A stretch of 64,000 bases of DNA from Nocardioides sp. Kera G14 (lineage in GTDB: Bacteria > Actinomycetota > Actinomycetes > Propionibacteriales > Nocardioidaceae), in NCBI RefSeq assembly GCF_020715565.1, contig NZ_CP085839.1:930001-994000 (forward strand), read 5' to 3'. Below, one piece after another: positions 53,817-62,846 of this stretch (position 1 is its first letter; the number at the start of each line of letters is the position of its first letter). Below the pieces are notes generated by a model. It was given only the letters and a program-made list of their open reading frames with translations. It was not told where the DNA came from and ran no database searches. Both the position numbers and the translations under genes were made by a program.

Positions 53817-54245
53817 ATGAGTACCGTGCGCGTCCACGTCACCCACTCGTTCACCTCCTCACCGCAGGAGGTCTTCGACGCGCTGTCGGAGCACGAGAAC
53901 CTCGGCCCGCTCTTCGGTGCGAACATCACCCGGCTCCGCGACGGGGAGACGTCGCGCAACGGCGTCGGCTCGGCTCGGACGCTGCGGATCGTGCCGCTGC
54001 TGCCGGGCTTCGTGGAGACGACGACGGTCTCCGAGCCGCCGCACCTGATCGAGTACCGCATCACCGGCGGCCTCGCGCCGATCAAGGACCACCACGGCGT
54101 CCAGCGACTCATGCCGCGCCCGGACGGCGGCACCGACCTCGACTACGCGATCGCCTTCGACAGCGCCGTGCCCGGCCTCGCGCCGGTGGTCGGGAAGGTG
54201 CTCACCCGCACGCTCACGAAGGCGCTCCCAAACCTCGTCCCGTAG
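53817..54245 (+). CDS. SRPBCC family lipid/ligand-binding protein
   Basis: 142 residues. START/Bet v1-like pattern: THSFTSSPQEVFDALSEHEN at the N-terminus, a middle strand with SEPPHLIEYRITGG, and a C-terminal amphipathic helix (VVGKVLTRTLTKALPNL). ATG 53817 follows GGGAGGG, which decides it over ATG 53790. A GGGTAA box at 53792 preceded by GTTC at 13 bases hints at a stress-sigma promoter. Ligand unknown. Confidence 0.82.
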   Translation: MSTVRVHVTHSFTSSPQEVFDALSEHENLGPLFGANITRLRDGETSRNGVGSARTLRIVPLLPGFVETTTVSEPPHLIEYRITGGLAPIKDHHGVQRLMPRPDGGTDLDYAIAFDSAVPGLAPVVGKVLTRTLTKALPNLVP

Positions 54246-54266
54246 GGGACCCAGCTCGGGCGGGTG

Positions 54267-55301
54267 TCACTCGTGCTCGCCGCGGCTGCGGCGCAGGCGC
54301 CGGCCGCGGGCGATGACCTCGTCGCGCTTCTTCGCGTTCTTCTCGATCAGGCGCGTGTCACGCGGCGGGAGCTGCAGCTCCTCCTCGGCGGGGATGCCGG
54401 CCTGCAGCTCACGACCGCGCTCGAGCTCGGAGTCGAGCTCGGCACCGAAGAGCAGCGCCAGGTTGGTGATCCACAGCCACAGCAGGAAGACGACCACGCC
54501 GGCCAGCGAGCCGTAGGTCTTGTTGTAGGAGGAGAAGTTGCCGACGTACACGCCGAAGGCGGCGGACGCGACGATCCAGATCACGATCGCGACAGCGGCG
54601 CCGATGCTGATCCAACGGAACTTCGGTTGCTGCACGTTCGGCGTGGCGTAGTAGAGCAGCGCGACGATGAGCATGACGACGACGAGCATCACCGGCCACT
54701 TGGCGATGTTCCAGACCAGGACGGCGGTGGAGCCGAGGCCGACGGCATCACCGACGGCCTGCGCGGCGGGGCCGGTCAGGACCAGCGCGAGTCCCACCAG
54801 CGCGGCGAGGACGACCGTGATGAAGGTGAGCAGCAGCATGAGGGGGCGCAGCTTCCAGATCGGCCGACCCTCCTCGATCTCGTAGATCCGGTTCATCGCA
54901 CGACCGAAGGCGCTGACGTAGCCCGACGCCGACCACAGGGCCGCCGCGAGACCGATGATCAGCGCGAAGCCGGCACCGCCCGCGTTCGCCAGCTCCTCGA
55001 GGATCGGCCGGACCGTCTTGGTCGCCGAACCCGCGCCGACGTCGTTGAGGATGCCCATCAGCGAGTCGACCGTCTTCGTCGGGTCGGAGACGAATCCGAG
55101 CAGAGAGAGGAGGGCGATCGACGCCGGGAAGAGCGCGAGGACGGCGTAGTACGTGAGCGCTGCCGCGAGGTCGGTGCACTGGTCGGCGGAGAACTCGCGG
55201 ATCGTCGTCCTGGCGACGTAGATCCACGACCGCTTCTTCAGGTCGTCGGGAGAGTCCGGCTTGCTCGACTCGGGGGCGCTGCGGCTGACATCGGTGGCCA
55301 T
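54267..55301 (-). CDS. YihY/BrkB family inner-membrane protein
   Basis: 344 residues with six membrane helices. Family features: FSADQCTDLAAALTYYAVLA near the start, LIIGLAAALWSASGYVSAF (about 128-146), and SYNKTYGSLAGVVVFLLWLW (about 258-277), then a charged C-terminal tail. Once annotated as ribonuclease BN by mistake; the real function is unknown, with lipid or solute transport suggested. ATG 55301 begins the only hydrophilic lead that fits family length. Divergent from a VOC gene. Confidence 0.9.
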   Translation of the reverse strand: MATDVSRSAPESSKPDSPDDLKKRSWIYVARTTIREFSADQCTDLAAALTYYAVLALFPASIALLSLLGFVSDPTKTVDSLMGILNDVGAGSATKTVRPILEELANAGGAGFALIIGLAAALWSASGYVSAFGRAMNRIYEIEEGRPIWKLRPLMLLLTFITVVLAALVGLALVLTGPAAQAVGDAVGLGSTAVLVWNIAKWPVMLVVVMLIVALLYYATPNVQQPKFRWISIGAAVAIVIWIVASAAFGVYVGNFSSYNKTYGSLAGVVVFLLWLWITNLALLFGAELDSELERGRELQAGIPAEEELQLPPRDTRLIEKNAKKRDEVIARGRRLRRSRGEHE

Positions 55302-55331
55302 GCGGGAGGGATACCCGGCAGAGTGAGGCCT

Positions 55332-55790
55332 ATGAGCACGACGGTGCAGGTCACGTTCGACTGTCACGACCCGAAGGGCCTCTCGACCTTCTGGCGGGAC
55401 GCCCTGGGGTACGTCCATCCGTTCCCGCCCGGCGTCGGGGCGACGCCCGACGAGGACCCGCTGGCGGCGTGGGAGGGGTTCCTCGAGGCCCACAACGTGC
55501 CGGAGGAGGAGCGCAACCAGGCCTCGGCCCTGGAGGACCCCGAAGGCACGGGCCCGCGGATCTACTTCCAGCGCGTGCCGGAGGAGAAGGTCACGAAGAA
55601 CCGGCTCCACCTCGACCTCCGTGCCGCCCCGGGCCTGAAGGGCGAGGAGCGGATGGCGGCGCTGGAGCGCGAGTGCGACCGCCTGGTCGCCCTGGGTGCG
55701 ACGCGTCAGCGCCGGGTCGAGCCGGACGCGATGGAGGAGGGCTTCATCGTGATGCTCGACCCCGAGGGCAACGAGTTCTGCCTCGACTGA
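55332..55790 (+). CDS. VOC family protein (glyoxalase-like)
   Basis: 152 residues from ATG 55332. One VOC unit: FDCHDPKGLSTFWRDALGYV, IYFQRVPEEKVTKNRLHLDL, and VMLDPEGNEFCLD at the end. This subtype (often called glyoxalase_6) has no assigned chemistry. The stop codon lies in the first unit of a three-copy 11-base repeat. Confidence 0.82.
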   Translation: MSTTVQVTFDCHDPKGLSTFWRDALGYVHPFPPGVGATPDEDPLAAWEGFLEAHNVPEEERNQASALEDPEGTGPRIYFQRVPEEKVTKNRLHLDLRAAPGLKGEERMAALERECDRLVALGATRQRRVEPDAMEEGFIVMLDPEGNEFCLD

Positions 55791-55819
55791 CCAGGACCTG
55801 ACCAGGACCTGACCAGGGC
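55787..55819. repeat. three-copy 11-base tandem repeat
   Basis: CTGACCAGGAC occurs twice, then CTGACCAGGGC, from 55787 to 55819. The first copy includes the VOC stop codon; the run fills most of the gap to the convergent ALDH gene. Confidence 0.75.
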
Positions 55820-55829
55820 CAGGCCAGGG

Positions 55830-57515
55830 TCAGCGGCCGAAGGCCCGGAGCAGCACCTTGGGCAGCCGCGCCCAGCTCGGCTTGGCGGCGAAGTCCGTGA
55901 GGGCCTTGGCCGTGCCCGTCCCGGTGCGCCCGGTGACGTACCACGGCGGCGTCGGGAAGAGGCTCACCTCGCCGTGCAGCACCGACCGCGGGAACGGACG
56001 GAAGGGCCCGCGGATGACGGTCCGCTCGACGTCGGCGGCGAGGAAGGAGTTGTGCACGATCCCGATGCCGGACCCCACCTTCTCGATCGTGTTGCCCGGG
56101 AAGGCGCCCCAGGCGGCGGCCGGGAGCAGGAAGCCGATCGCGCTCCAGACGTTGATGCCGATCGTGCCGTAGCGCAGGTCGGCGAGGATGGCGTCGAAGT
56201 TCGAGATCGCCTTCCGGTCGGCGGGGGCGACGATGATGCTGGCGCCGAGCGTGCCGTCGAGTCGGTCGTTGGCGAAGGCGACGGCGTTGGCGAAGAAGTC
56301 ACCGCCGAGGCCGGGCACCTCGGTGTGGCCGAGCACCGGGGCGAAGTACTCGGTGGTCAGCAGGTCCTGCGACGTGGTCTCGTCGATCCTGATCAGCAGT
56401 CGCCCGTTGAGGCTCTCGGCCTCGGGGTAGGAGTCCTGGGCCAGAGCCAGCTTGCGGTCGGAGCCGGGATACCAGGCGGCACGGGCCTCCGTGGTCGACA
56501 GCACGTCGCGGAGCTCGGCGAGGAAGGCGTCCTTCTGTGCCCAGTCCGAGCTGAGGATCAGCGCCTGCCCGGCGATGCAGTTGTGGCCGGCATTGTTCAG
56601 GCGCTGGGTCACGACGTTCTCCGCCTGGAAGCGGAGGTCCTCGGCCGACCAGTCGCCCGGGATCACGATGATGGGCGAGACGCCGCCGAGCTCGCTGGTG
56701 ATCTCCTTGTCGAGCCTGCGCTCGCTGCGGTCGGTGAGCGAGCCCCACACGATCATGTCGTGCGTGACGCCCGAGCCGGTGATGTGCACGTGCCCGATGC
56801 CCTCGTGCCGGGTCAGGTAGGCGCCCTCCTCGGCGCCACCGTTGACGATCCGCACCAGCCCCGCCCTCACGAGCGGTGCGAAGGCCGCCTCGTACGTCGA
56901 CTTGAGGCTGCCGAACGTCGGGTTGAGCTTCAGCACGCTGGCGCGGTTGTACGCGACGAGCTCGTAGAGCACGTCCAGCGGACCGATCGAGGAGACGTTG
57001 CCGGCGCCGAGCACGAGGCCCACGCCGCCGTTCTCGCCCGGACGCACCGCGCCCAGCCCGGCGTTCGCGCGGGCCTGCTCGGCGGTGACGCCCGGCCGCA
57101 TCCAAAGCTCTCCGGTGAAGCCGTTGTAGATGTTGAACTCGTAGAGGTTCGTCGGAAGCACCCGGAAGGTGGTGCGGTTCGCGGTGCGTGAGGCTTTGAC
57201 GCCGTCGAGCGGCGACTTGCCCTGCGCGATCTTCTGCAGCGACTCCACGGCGGCCAGCAGCCACATCATCGTGCCGTAGGGGCCGGTCAGCCACTCCTCG
57301 CCCTCGAGCTGCTCGGACGTGATGCCCTTGGCGGCGATGGCGTCGCGTGCCCAGGCCTCGGCCACCTGCGCCACGGCCGCATGGGTGCGCTGGAGCAGGT
57401 CGATCCGCGCGCGCAGGTCCATCCGTGCCCAGCCCGCCGCTCCGGCGGTGAGCTCGGTGACGGCCTGGTCGAGCTCCGCGGTGGTGGCGAACCCGATCTC
57501 GGGAGTGGTGGTCAT
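55830..57515 (-). CDS. aldehyde dehydrogenase family protein
   Basis: 561 residues, longer than usual ALDHs (about 480-500). General base Glu275 (TSELGG) and nucleophile Cys313 (NNAGHNCIAGQ) are present. The nucleotide-binding region reads LGAGNVSSIGPLDVLYELVA. The extra length is at both ends. NAD(P)-dependent oxidation of an unknown aldehyde. Genes of this long subtype often lie near fatty-acid or lipid genes; here an acyltransferase lies divergently, 54 bases away. Confidence 0.88.
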   Translation of the reverse strand: MTTTPEIGFATTAELDQAVTELTAGAAGWARMDLRARIDLLQRTHAAVAQVAEAWARDAIAAKGITSEQLEGEEWLTGPYGTMMWLLAAVESLQKIAQGKSPLDGVKASRTANRTTFRVLPTNLYEFNIYNGFTGELWMRPGVTAEQARANAGLGAVRPGENGGVGLVLGAGNVSSIGPLDVLYELVAYNRASVLKLNPTFGSLKSTYEAAFAPLVRAGLVRIVNGGAEEGAYLTRHEGIGHVHITGSGVTHDMIVWGSLTDRSERRLDKEITSELGGVSPIIVIPGDWSAEDLRFQAENVVTQRLNNAGHNCIAGQALILSSDWAQKDAFLAELRDVLSTTEARAAWYPGSDRKLALAQDSYPEAESLNGRLLIRIDETTSQDLLTTEYFAPVLGHTEVPGLGGDFFANAVAFANDRLDGTLGASIIVAPADRKAISNFDAILADLRYGTIGINVWSAIGFLLPAAAWGAFPGNTIEKVGSGIGIVHNSFLAADVERTVIRGPFRPFPRSVLHGEVSLFPTPPWYVTGRTGTGTAKALTDFAAKPSWARLPKVLLRAFGR

Positions 57516-57569
57516 GACGTCACCCTAGGGCCGTGGCCACGATTGCGGGAGGGCTGGCAGGATCGCCGC

Positions 57570-58328
57570 ATGGACATCGTCTACCCGGCCGTGATCAAGG
57601 CGGCCCGTGCGTGGTTCAAGCTCGGCGACGTCCGCATCCGGGCCTCGGGGGAGGAGCACATCCCCGAGACCGGGGGAGCGTTGCTCGCGATCAACCACCT
57701 CTCCTTCGTCGACTACGTCATCGCGGGCGTCCCCGGGGCCGACCGCGGCCGACTGACCCGCTTCATCGCCAAGAAGGAGGTCTTCGAGCACAAGGTCGGC
57801 GGACCGGTGATGCGCTCCTTCCACCACATCGCCATCGACCGCGCCGACGGCGCCGAGGGCATGCGGATCGCCGCGGACCAACTCCGTGACGGCGAGCTGG
57901 TCGGCATCTTCCCCGAGGGCACGATCTCGCAGAGCTTCATGATCAAGGAGATCAAGACCGGCGCCGTGCGCATCGCGGCCGATGCCGGCGTACCCCTGAT
58001 CCCGGTGGTGCTGTGGGGGACCCAGCGGTTCCTGACCAAGGGACGATCAGCGGACTTCAAGCGGCACAAGACGATCGGCATCACCGTGGGTGAGCCGATG
58101 CACGTGACCGGTGAGGACCCTGTCGCCGAAACGGCCGAGCTCAAGTCCCGGATGGAGGCGATGCTCGACGAGCTGATCCGCAACCACCCGGCCGAGGAGC
58201 AGCCGCCTGGATCGTGGTGGCTGCCGAAGGCGTACGGCGGCACCGCGCCCACCCTCGAGGAGGCCGCTGCGGCCTACGCCGAGGAGCGCCGGCTCCGCGC
58301 CGAGCGCAAGGCCGCCCGCGACCAGTAG
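57570..58328 (+). CDS. 1-acyl-sn-glycerol-3-phosphate acyltransferase-like (PlsC family)
   Basis: 252 residues. Acyltransferase motif NHLSFVD (N42-H43-x4-D48), block II/III VFEHKVGGPVMRSFHHIAID, and FPEGTIS (114-120). A charged C-terminal tail (EEAAAAYAEERRLRAERKAA). Transfers an acyl chain to lysophosphatidate or a related acceptor at the membrane inner face. ATG 57570 sets the usual distance to the H-x4-D box. Confidence 0.88.
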   Translation: MDIVYPAVIKAARAWFKLGDVRIRASGEEHIPETGGALLAINHLSFVDYVIAGVPGADRGRLTRFIAKKEVFEHKVGGPVMRSFHHIAIDRADGAEGMRIAADQLRDGELVGIFPEGTISQSFMIKEIKTGAVRIAADAGVPLIPVVLWGTQRFLTKGRSADFKRHKTIGITVGEPMHVTGEDPVAETAELKSRMEAMLDELIRNHPAEEQPPGSWWLPKAYGGTAPTLEEAAAAYAEERRLRAERKAARDQ

Positions 58329-58420
58329 GGGGCGGTACGCCCGGTGAAGGGCCGATGAACACTGCCGATTTCGGGCTCGCCGGTGCCGGATCCGCCTGAG
58401 AGATCACTGAGACTGGTGGT

Positions 58421-59215
58421 GTGACCGGATATGGATCGGGGACGCTCCCGATCGCCGTGGCCCACCGAGGTGGGGCCGGCATCGGGCTTGAGAACACCAT
58501 GGAGGCCTTCCGGGGCTCCCTCGCACTCGGGATCCGTTATCTCGAGTTCGACGTCCGCATGACGTACGACGGCGTGCCGGTGCTCTTCCACGACCCGACC
58601 CTCCAGCGGATCGCGGGACGCCCGGAGGCGATCGCCGACCTGACCCTGGAGGAGCTCAGCATGGTCGAGCTGGCTCCACGGGTGTGGGTGCCGACGCTCG
58701 CCGACGTCCTGCATGCGTTCCCGCAGGCCAACCTGATGGTGGACCTCAAGGACCCGGCCGCGATGGCGGCGACGCTCGACCTGATCGAGCACTACGACGC
58801 ATCGTCCCGGGTCTGCCTGACCGGCGGCTGGGACCGGACGCTCAAGCTCGCCCGCGACCGGTTCCCCGACGTCCACTCCAACATGGGCTGGGGGCGGATG
58901 ACCACGTTGCTCACGTGCGGTCGGACGCGGCTCAAGGCCTCACGCTTCCGCTCCGAGGCGACCTTCGTGCACGTGCCCTACCGCCTCGGCCGGGTGCGCT
59001 CTTACGTGCCGCGGGTGGTCGAGATCGCCCATGACCTCGACCTGCGGGTCATGGTCTGGGGTGTCGAGGAGCCGGCGACGATGCACCGGCTCCTCGACGA
59101 GGGGGTGGACGGCCTGATCACCGATCGCCCCGACCTGTTGCGTGATGTCCTGATCGAGCGCGGCCAATGGCCGGCCGGGCGCTCGGCGGAGATCATTTGT
59201 CAGCGTGCTCGCTGA
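58421..59215 (+). CDS. glycerophosphodiester phosphodiesterase (GDPD)
   Basis: 264 residues. The GDPD active site is visible: AHRGGAGIGLENTMEAF (His15, Glu24), YLEFDVRMTYDGVPVLFHD, and MVDLKDP. No signal peptide, so it acts in the cytosol on glycerophosphodiesters from phospholipid turnover. GTG 58421 gives a start 14 residues before the catalytic His. Ends inside the convergent hemerythrin gene (23-base overlap). Confidence 0.9.
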   Translation: MTGYGSGTLPIAVAHRGGAGIGLENTMEAFRGSLALGIRYLEFDVRMTYDGVPVLFHDPTLQRIAGRPEAIADLTLEELSMVELAPRVWVPTLADVLHAFPQANLMVDLKDPAAMAATLDLIEHYDASSRVCLTGGWDRTLKLARDRFPDVHSNMGWGRMTTLLTCGRTRLKASRFRSEATFVHVPYRLGRVRSYVPRVVEIAHDLDLRVMVWGVEEPATMHRLLDEGVDGLITDRPDLLRDVLIERGQWPAGRSAEIICQRAR

Positions 59216-59747
59216 GCGTCTTCTCCAACTCGGACTTGCTCTGGCCTGAGACGCCGGAGATGTCGGCGTTGTCGGCCTGGATGAGCATCTGCTCCTTGGT
59301 CTTGTCCTCGGGCTGCTCACCGAGGTGCTCGGCGCGGCTGCTCAGGAACGCCTCACCGAGCTGGGAGAGGACGGCGCTGTCCATGTTCTCCCTCATCCCC
59401 GGGAGGACCTTCTCCTCCTCCTCCTGGACGTGGTGGGTCACCGCGTCCACGAGCGCCTTGAGTGCGGCCGGGAAGTCGGGGGAGTCCGGCGGCATCTGGG
59501 TGAGCTTCAGCGCCAGCTCGTCGGCGAGCAGGTGCTCCTCCTGGCTGTGCTCGACGTCGTCGGCCCCGCCGGCCTCGGCGGCCTTGGGGTAGACCTCGGC
59601 CTCCTCAGCGCGCGAGTGGGCGGTGAGGAGCGTGGTCATCACGGGAAGCAGGTTGGCGCGCTTATCGGGGAAGTTGAGCAGCTCGTCGAAGAGCTGCTCC
59701 AACTCGCGGTGGTCCTTCATGATCAGGTCGACGACATCGGTATCCAT
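59193..59747 (-). CDS. hemerythrin-like domain protein
   Basis: 184 residues. HHE-type metal ligands spread as expected: His13 (MKDHREL), His44 (TAHSRAEE), His67/His72 (EHSQEEH) and His105 (THHVQEEE). A charged C-terminal tail (about 130-184) is not part of the domain. Binds diiron and O2 or NO, or senses them. ATG 59747 lies eight bases after GGGTAAT on its strand, in a palindromic promoter shared with the M20 gene. Confidence 0.88.
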   Translation of the reverse strand: MDTDVVDLIMKDHRELEQLFDELLNFPDKRANLLPVMTTLLTAHSRAEEAEVYPKAAEAGGADDVEHSQEEHLLADELALKLTQMPPDSPDFPAALKALVDAVTHHVQEEEEKVLPGMRENMDSAVLSQLGEAFLSSRAEHLGEQPEDKTKEQMLIQADNADISGVSGQSKSELEKTLSEHADK

Positions 59748-59754
59748 GCGGGTC

Positions 59755-59781
59755 GATTACCCCGCGCATGATCGGGTAATC
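59755..59781. promoter_or_regulatory. palindromic bidirectional stress-sigma-like promoter
   Basis: GATTACCC (59755-59762) mirrors GGGTAATC (59774-59781) around 11 bases. On each strand this gives GATT, 15 bases, GGGTAAT, followed by the ATG of hemerythrin (minus) or M20 amidohydrolase (plus) about eight bases later. GNNT-N14-16-GGGTA is the pattern of actinobacterial SigB/SigF-type stress sigma factors. Confidence 0.6.
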
Positions 59782-59788
59782 CGTGGGC

Positions 59789-60928
59789 ATGTCCTTGGAC
59801 AAGCTGACCCATGCCCTCGAGGCGGAGCTGCCCGCCGCGATCGCGCTACGGCACACCCTCCACGCCGCCCCGGAACCCTCAGGCGGCGAGTGGCGGACAG
59901 CGACCCGGATCGCCAATGCCATCGGCGCCGGCGAGAGCGAGGCGGTCGCCGACACCGGTCGCGTGGTCAGGGTCGGGCCGCCGTCACGCCGGGTCGTCGC
60001 CGTACGGGCGGAGCTGGACGGGCTGCCGGTGCACGAGCGCGACGGGCAGGCGGATGCAGCGAGCAACGGCTTCATGCACGCCTGTGGACACGACGTCCAC
60101 ATGGCCGCCGTCGCGGCGCTCGCACGGGCGGCCCACACGCTGGACCTGCCGATGCTGGCGGTGCTGCAACCACGGGAGGAGCAGCCGCCCTCGGGGGCAC
60201 GCGACATCGTCGCCGACGGCGTCCTCGAGAAGTACGGGGTGGGCGCGATCGTCGGCGCGCACGTGCAGCCGCTGCTGGCGAAGGGCGAGATCGCCGCAAC
60301 GCCGGGAGCGGTCAATGCCGCGACCGACCAGTTCACCATCACGGTGACCGGGCACGGTGGGCACGGCGGATATCCACACCTCGCGCGTGACCCGGTGCTC
60401 GCCATGGCACAGGTCATCGTGGCGCTGCAGCAGGTGGTCAGCCGCAGGCTCGACCCGCTCCACGCCGCGGTGCTGAGCATCGGCGCGGTCCATGCCGGCG
60501 CGGCCCCCAACGTCATCCCGGATTGCGCCGTCGCGCGCGGCACGCTGCGCGTGCTCGACGAGAGCGACCGCGACACCGCCCGCAAGGAGATGACCGACAT
60601 CGTGGCCCAGGTGGCGGCCGGCTACGGCTGCCGGGGCGGGGTGACGATCCACGAGGGCGAGCCCGCCCTGGTCAACGACACCGGGCTGGCGCTGCGCACC
60701 CAGGGCCATCTCGAGCAGCTCGGCTTCACCCTCGCGCCCGAACTGCGGTCGTGCGGTGCCGACGACTTCAGCTGGTACGGCGACCAGGTGACCAGCCTCA
60801 TGATGTTCGTCGGCCTCGACGACCCGCACATGCTCCACCACCCCTCGTTTCACCCCTCCGATGAGACCGTCCGGGACGTGGCGCTTGCGCTTGCGGCCGG
60901 TTACATGGCGGCGCTTGCGGGCATATAG
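59789..60928 (+). CDS. M20 family amidohydrolase/peptidase
   Basis: 379 residues from ATG 59789, directly after a -10-like GGTAAT (leaderless). Motifs of the M20D group: AELDGLPVHE, MHACGHDVHMA (metal site), REEQPPSGARDIVADG and GHGGHGGYPHLARDPV, with a C-terminal HHPSFHPSDET. Hydrolyses N-acyl amino acids, hippurate-like compounds or indole-amino-acid conjugates. One oddity: the expected double Glu after the second strand is here REEQPPS. Five bases before the GCS2 gene. Confidence 0.88.
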   Translation: MSLDKLTHALEAELPAAIALRHTLHAAPEPSGGEWRTATRIANAIGAGESEAVADTGRVVRVGPPSRRVVAVRAELDGLPVHERDGQADAASNGFMHACGHDVHMAAVAALARAAHTLDLPMLAVLQPREEQPPSGARDIVADGVLEKYGVGAIVGAHVQPLLAKGEIAATPGAVNAATDQFTITVTGHGGHGGYPHLARDPVLAMAQVIVALQQVVSRRLDPLHAAVLSIGAVHAGAAPNVIPDCAVARGTLRVLDESDRDTARKEMTDIVAQVAAGYGCRGGVTIHEGEPALVNDTGLALRTQGHLEQLGFTLAPELRSCGADDFSWYGDQVTSLMMFVGLDDPHMLHHPSFHPSDETVRDVALALAAGYMAALAGI

Positions 60929-60933
60929 AGCTC

Positions 60934-62031
60934 GTGACTGAACTCAAGAAGCGCACTGTCGGCGTCGAGGAGGAGTTCCTCCTGGTCCACACCGATTCTG
61001 CCCGGTTGGCTCCCGAGGGTGAGGAGGTCGTCGCGGCCGCGGAGGCGCACGATGCGCGCGGGCAGTTCGAGCACGAGCTCCAGCGCCAGCAGGCCGAGCT
61101 CGGCTCCGCGCCGCACAGTGAGATCGCCGTGCTCGCCAAGGACCTGGAGGTCCGTCGCACCCAGCTGGCGACCGCGGCCGCCGAGCGCGACGTACGGCTG
61201 CTGCCCGCGGCGACGAGCCCGCTCGACCAGCACGTGACCGCCACCAACGACGCCCGTTACGAGCGGATGATGGCGCAGTTCGGCCGGGTCGGCCGACGCC
61301 AGCTGACCTGCGGCATGCACATCCACGTCTCCGTCGAGTCGCCGGAGGAGGGCGTGGCCGTGCTCGACCGGATCCACGGCTGGCTGCCGGTGCTCACCGC
61401 GCTGAGCGCGAACTCACCGTTCTTCGAGGGCCTCGACACGGAGTACGCGAGCTACCGCACGGTGCTCTGGGGCCAGTGGCCCTCGGCCGGCTTCACCGAG
61501 CCGTTCGGCAGCTTCGAGGCGTACGAGAAGGCGCGTGCGGACCTCGTCGCCACCGGGGCGGCGCTGGACGAGGGAATGATCTACTTCAACACCCGTCTCT
61601 CGGCGCGCTATCCCACGCTCGAGATCCGGGTCGCCGACGTCTGCGCCGACGTCGCCGACGCCCCCGTGATCGCCGCGCTCGCGCGGGGGCTGGTCTCCAC
61701 GGCTGCGGCCGACGCCGCCTCCGGCCTCCCGGCTCCGCGGATCCGGACCGAGATGCTGCGGGCCGCGATGTGGCGTGCCTCCCGCTGGGGGATGGAGGGG
61801 GAGCTCGTCGACGCGCTCACCGCCACCCTCGTTCCCGCGTGGGAGATGGTGGACCTCCTCGTCGAGGCGGTGCGGCCGGCCCTGGACCGCACCGACGACA
61901 CACAGCTCGTCATCGACGGCCTGGCCCGGATTCGGGAGCGTGGCACCGGTGCCCGGGTGCAGCGCGACGCACATGCGAAGGGCGGGTTCGGAGCCGTCGT
62001 TGACGCGCTCGCGATCCCGCCCCGCAGCTGA
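60934..62031 (+). CDS. carboxylate-amine ligase, GCS2/YbdK family
   Basis: 365 residues. N-terminal VGVEEEFLLV (about 9-18), the metal/ATP segment CGMHIHVSVE (about 126-135), and LEIRVADVCADVADAP match the glutamate-cysteine ligase type 2 family. YbdK has weak gamma-glutamylcysteine ligase activity; true function in organisms that use mycothiol is unclear. GTG 60934 is five bases after the M20 stop, so the two are co-transcribed and may act on related amides. Confidence 0.9.
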   Translation: MTELKKRTVGVEEEFLLVHTDSARLAPEGEEVVAAAEAHDARGQFEHELQRQQAELGSAPHSEIAVLAKDLEVRRTQLATAAAERDVRLLPAATSPLDQHVTATNDARYERMMAQFGRVGRRQLTCGMHIHVSVESPEEGVAVLDRIHGWLPVLTALSANSPFFEGLDTEYASYRTVLWGQWPSAGFTEPFGSFEAYEKARADLVATGAALDEGMIYFNTRLSARYPTLEIRVADVCADVADAPVIAALARGLVSTAAADAASGLPAPRIRTEMLRAAMWRASRWGMEGELVDALTATLVPAWEMVDLLVEAVRPALDRTDDTQLVIDGLARIRERGTGARVQRDAHAKGGFGAVVDALAIPPRS

Positions 62032-62049
62032 TGCCGCTCGTCGCACCTG

Positions 62050-62481
62050 TCAGATGTCGTCCTCACTGACGACGTGCATCGCAGCCTCCTCGGCGCTCGC
62101 GCCGGCACCGTCGATGCCGACGTCGGAGGCCACGGAGTCCTTCTCCTCGTCCTCGTGGGCGCCCTCGTCGGGTGCGACGAGGCGGCCGGACCTGGCGTCC
62201 CCGGCGTAGAGGTCCTCCGGGTCGTCGGTCTCCCGGTCGTCGTACTCCTCGTCGGCCTCGAAACCGGGCTCGAGCCGCTCGGCGTCGGGAACCGGAATGT
62301 CGGGCTCCTCCTGGGCGATCCGCTCGTCAAGGGTCTCACCCTCGAGCTGGCCGAGCTCCGTCGTGGCCTTGTCGTTGAGGCCACGAGGCCGCTCAGGCGG
62401 GGAGATCCCCTCGTCGAGTACGTCGTCGACCCCGCGGTCGTCCAGGGTCTCCTCCGGCTGCAGCTGTCCGGACTCGGTCAT
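62050..62481 (-). CDS. DUF5709 acidic protein
   Basis: 143 residues from ATG 62481. Very acidic, low in hydrophobics, with LDDRGVDDVLDEGISPPERP followed by RGLN, and DERIAQEEPD blocks; ends GASAEEAAMHVVSEDDI. I recognise the DUF5709 family, common in actinobacteria. Likely disordered; function unknown. The three minus-strand genes here (62050-63056) look like stress-related small proteins. Confidence 0.78.
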   Translation of the reverse strand: MTESGQLQPEETLDDRGVDDVLDEGISPPERPRGLNDKATTELGQLEGETLDERIAQEEPDIPVPDAERLEPGFEADEEYDDRETDDPEDLYAGDARSGRLVAPDEGAHEDEEKDSVASDVGIDGAGASAEEAAMHVVSEDDI

Positions 62482-62565
62482 GGTGATGCTCCTCATCGTT
62501 GGGGACTCGTGGGACACCGAAGGCCCGACCTGCACAACGCAGACCGGGCACCTCGGGAGAGATCG

Positions 62566-62841
62566 TCAGTTGTGGGAGAACGAACTGGCGGGCTGGCCGT
62601 ACTCGGACGACGCCAGGAGCGGGTCCGGCGGGGCGTCCTGCCAGCCGCCGGAGTCGCTGTGGGCGCGAGCTTCCTTCACGTCGGAGATCTTCTCCTTCGC
62701 GAAGCCGGCGGCTCCCTCGGCAACGTGCTTGGTGGTCTCCGCGGCGTGCTTCACCTCGGCGAAGGCCTGCTCGCGGGGACGGGTGGCGAACCAGTAGCCG
62801 GTGGCGAACCCGGCGCCGAACGCATAGAGGGTCTTGGACAT
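62566..62841 (-). CDS. small YtxH-like membrane-associated protein
   Basis: 91 residues from ATG 62841, preceded by GAGGTGAATGAC. A short hydrophobic start (LYAFGAGFATGYWFATRP), then an amphipathic helix (AEVKHAAETTKHVAEGAAGF) and a disordered tail. Resembles the 33586 protein in plan. Starts five bases after the preceding gene's stop, so the two are co-transcribed. Confidence 0.65.
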   Translation of the reverse strand: MSKTLYAFGAGFATGYWFATRPREQAFAEVKHAAETTKHVAEGAAGFAKEKISDVKEARAHSDSGGWQDAPPDPLLASSEYGQPASSFSHN

Positions 62842-62846
62842 GTCAT

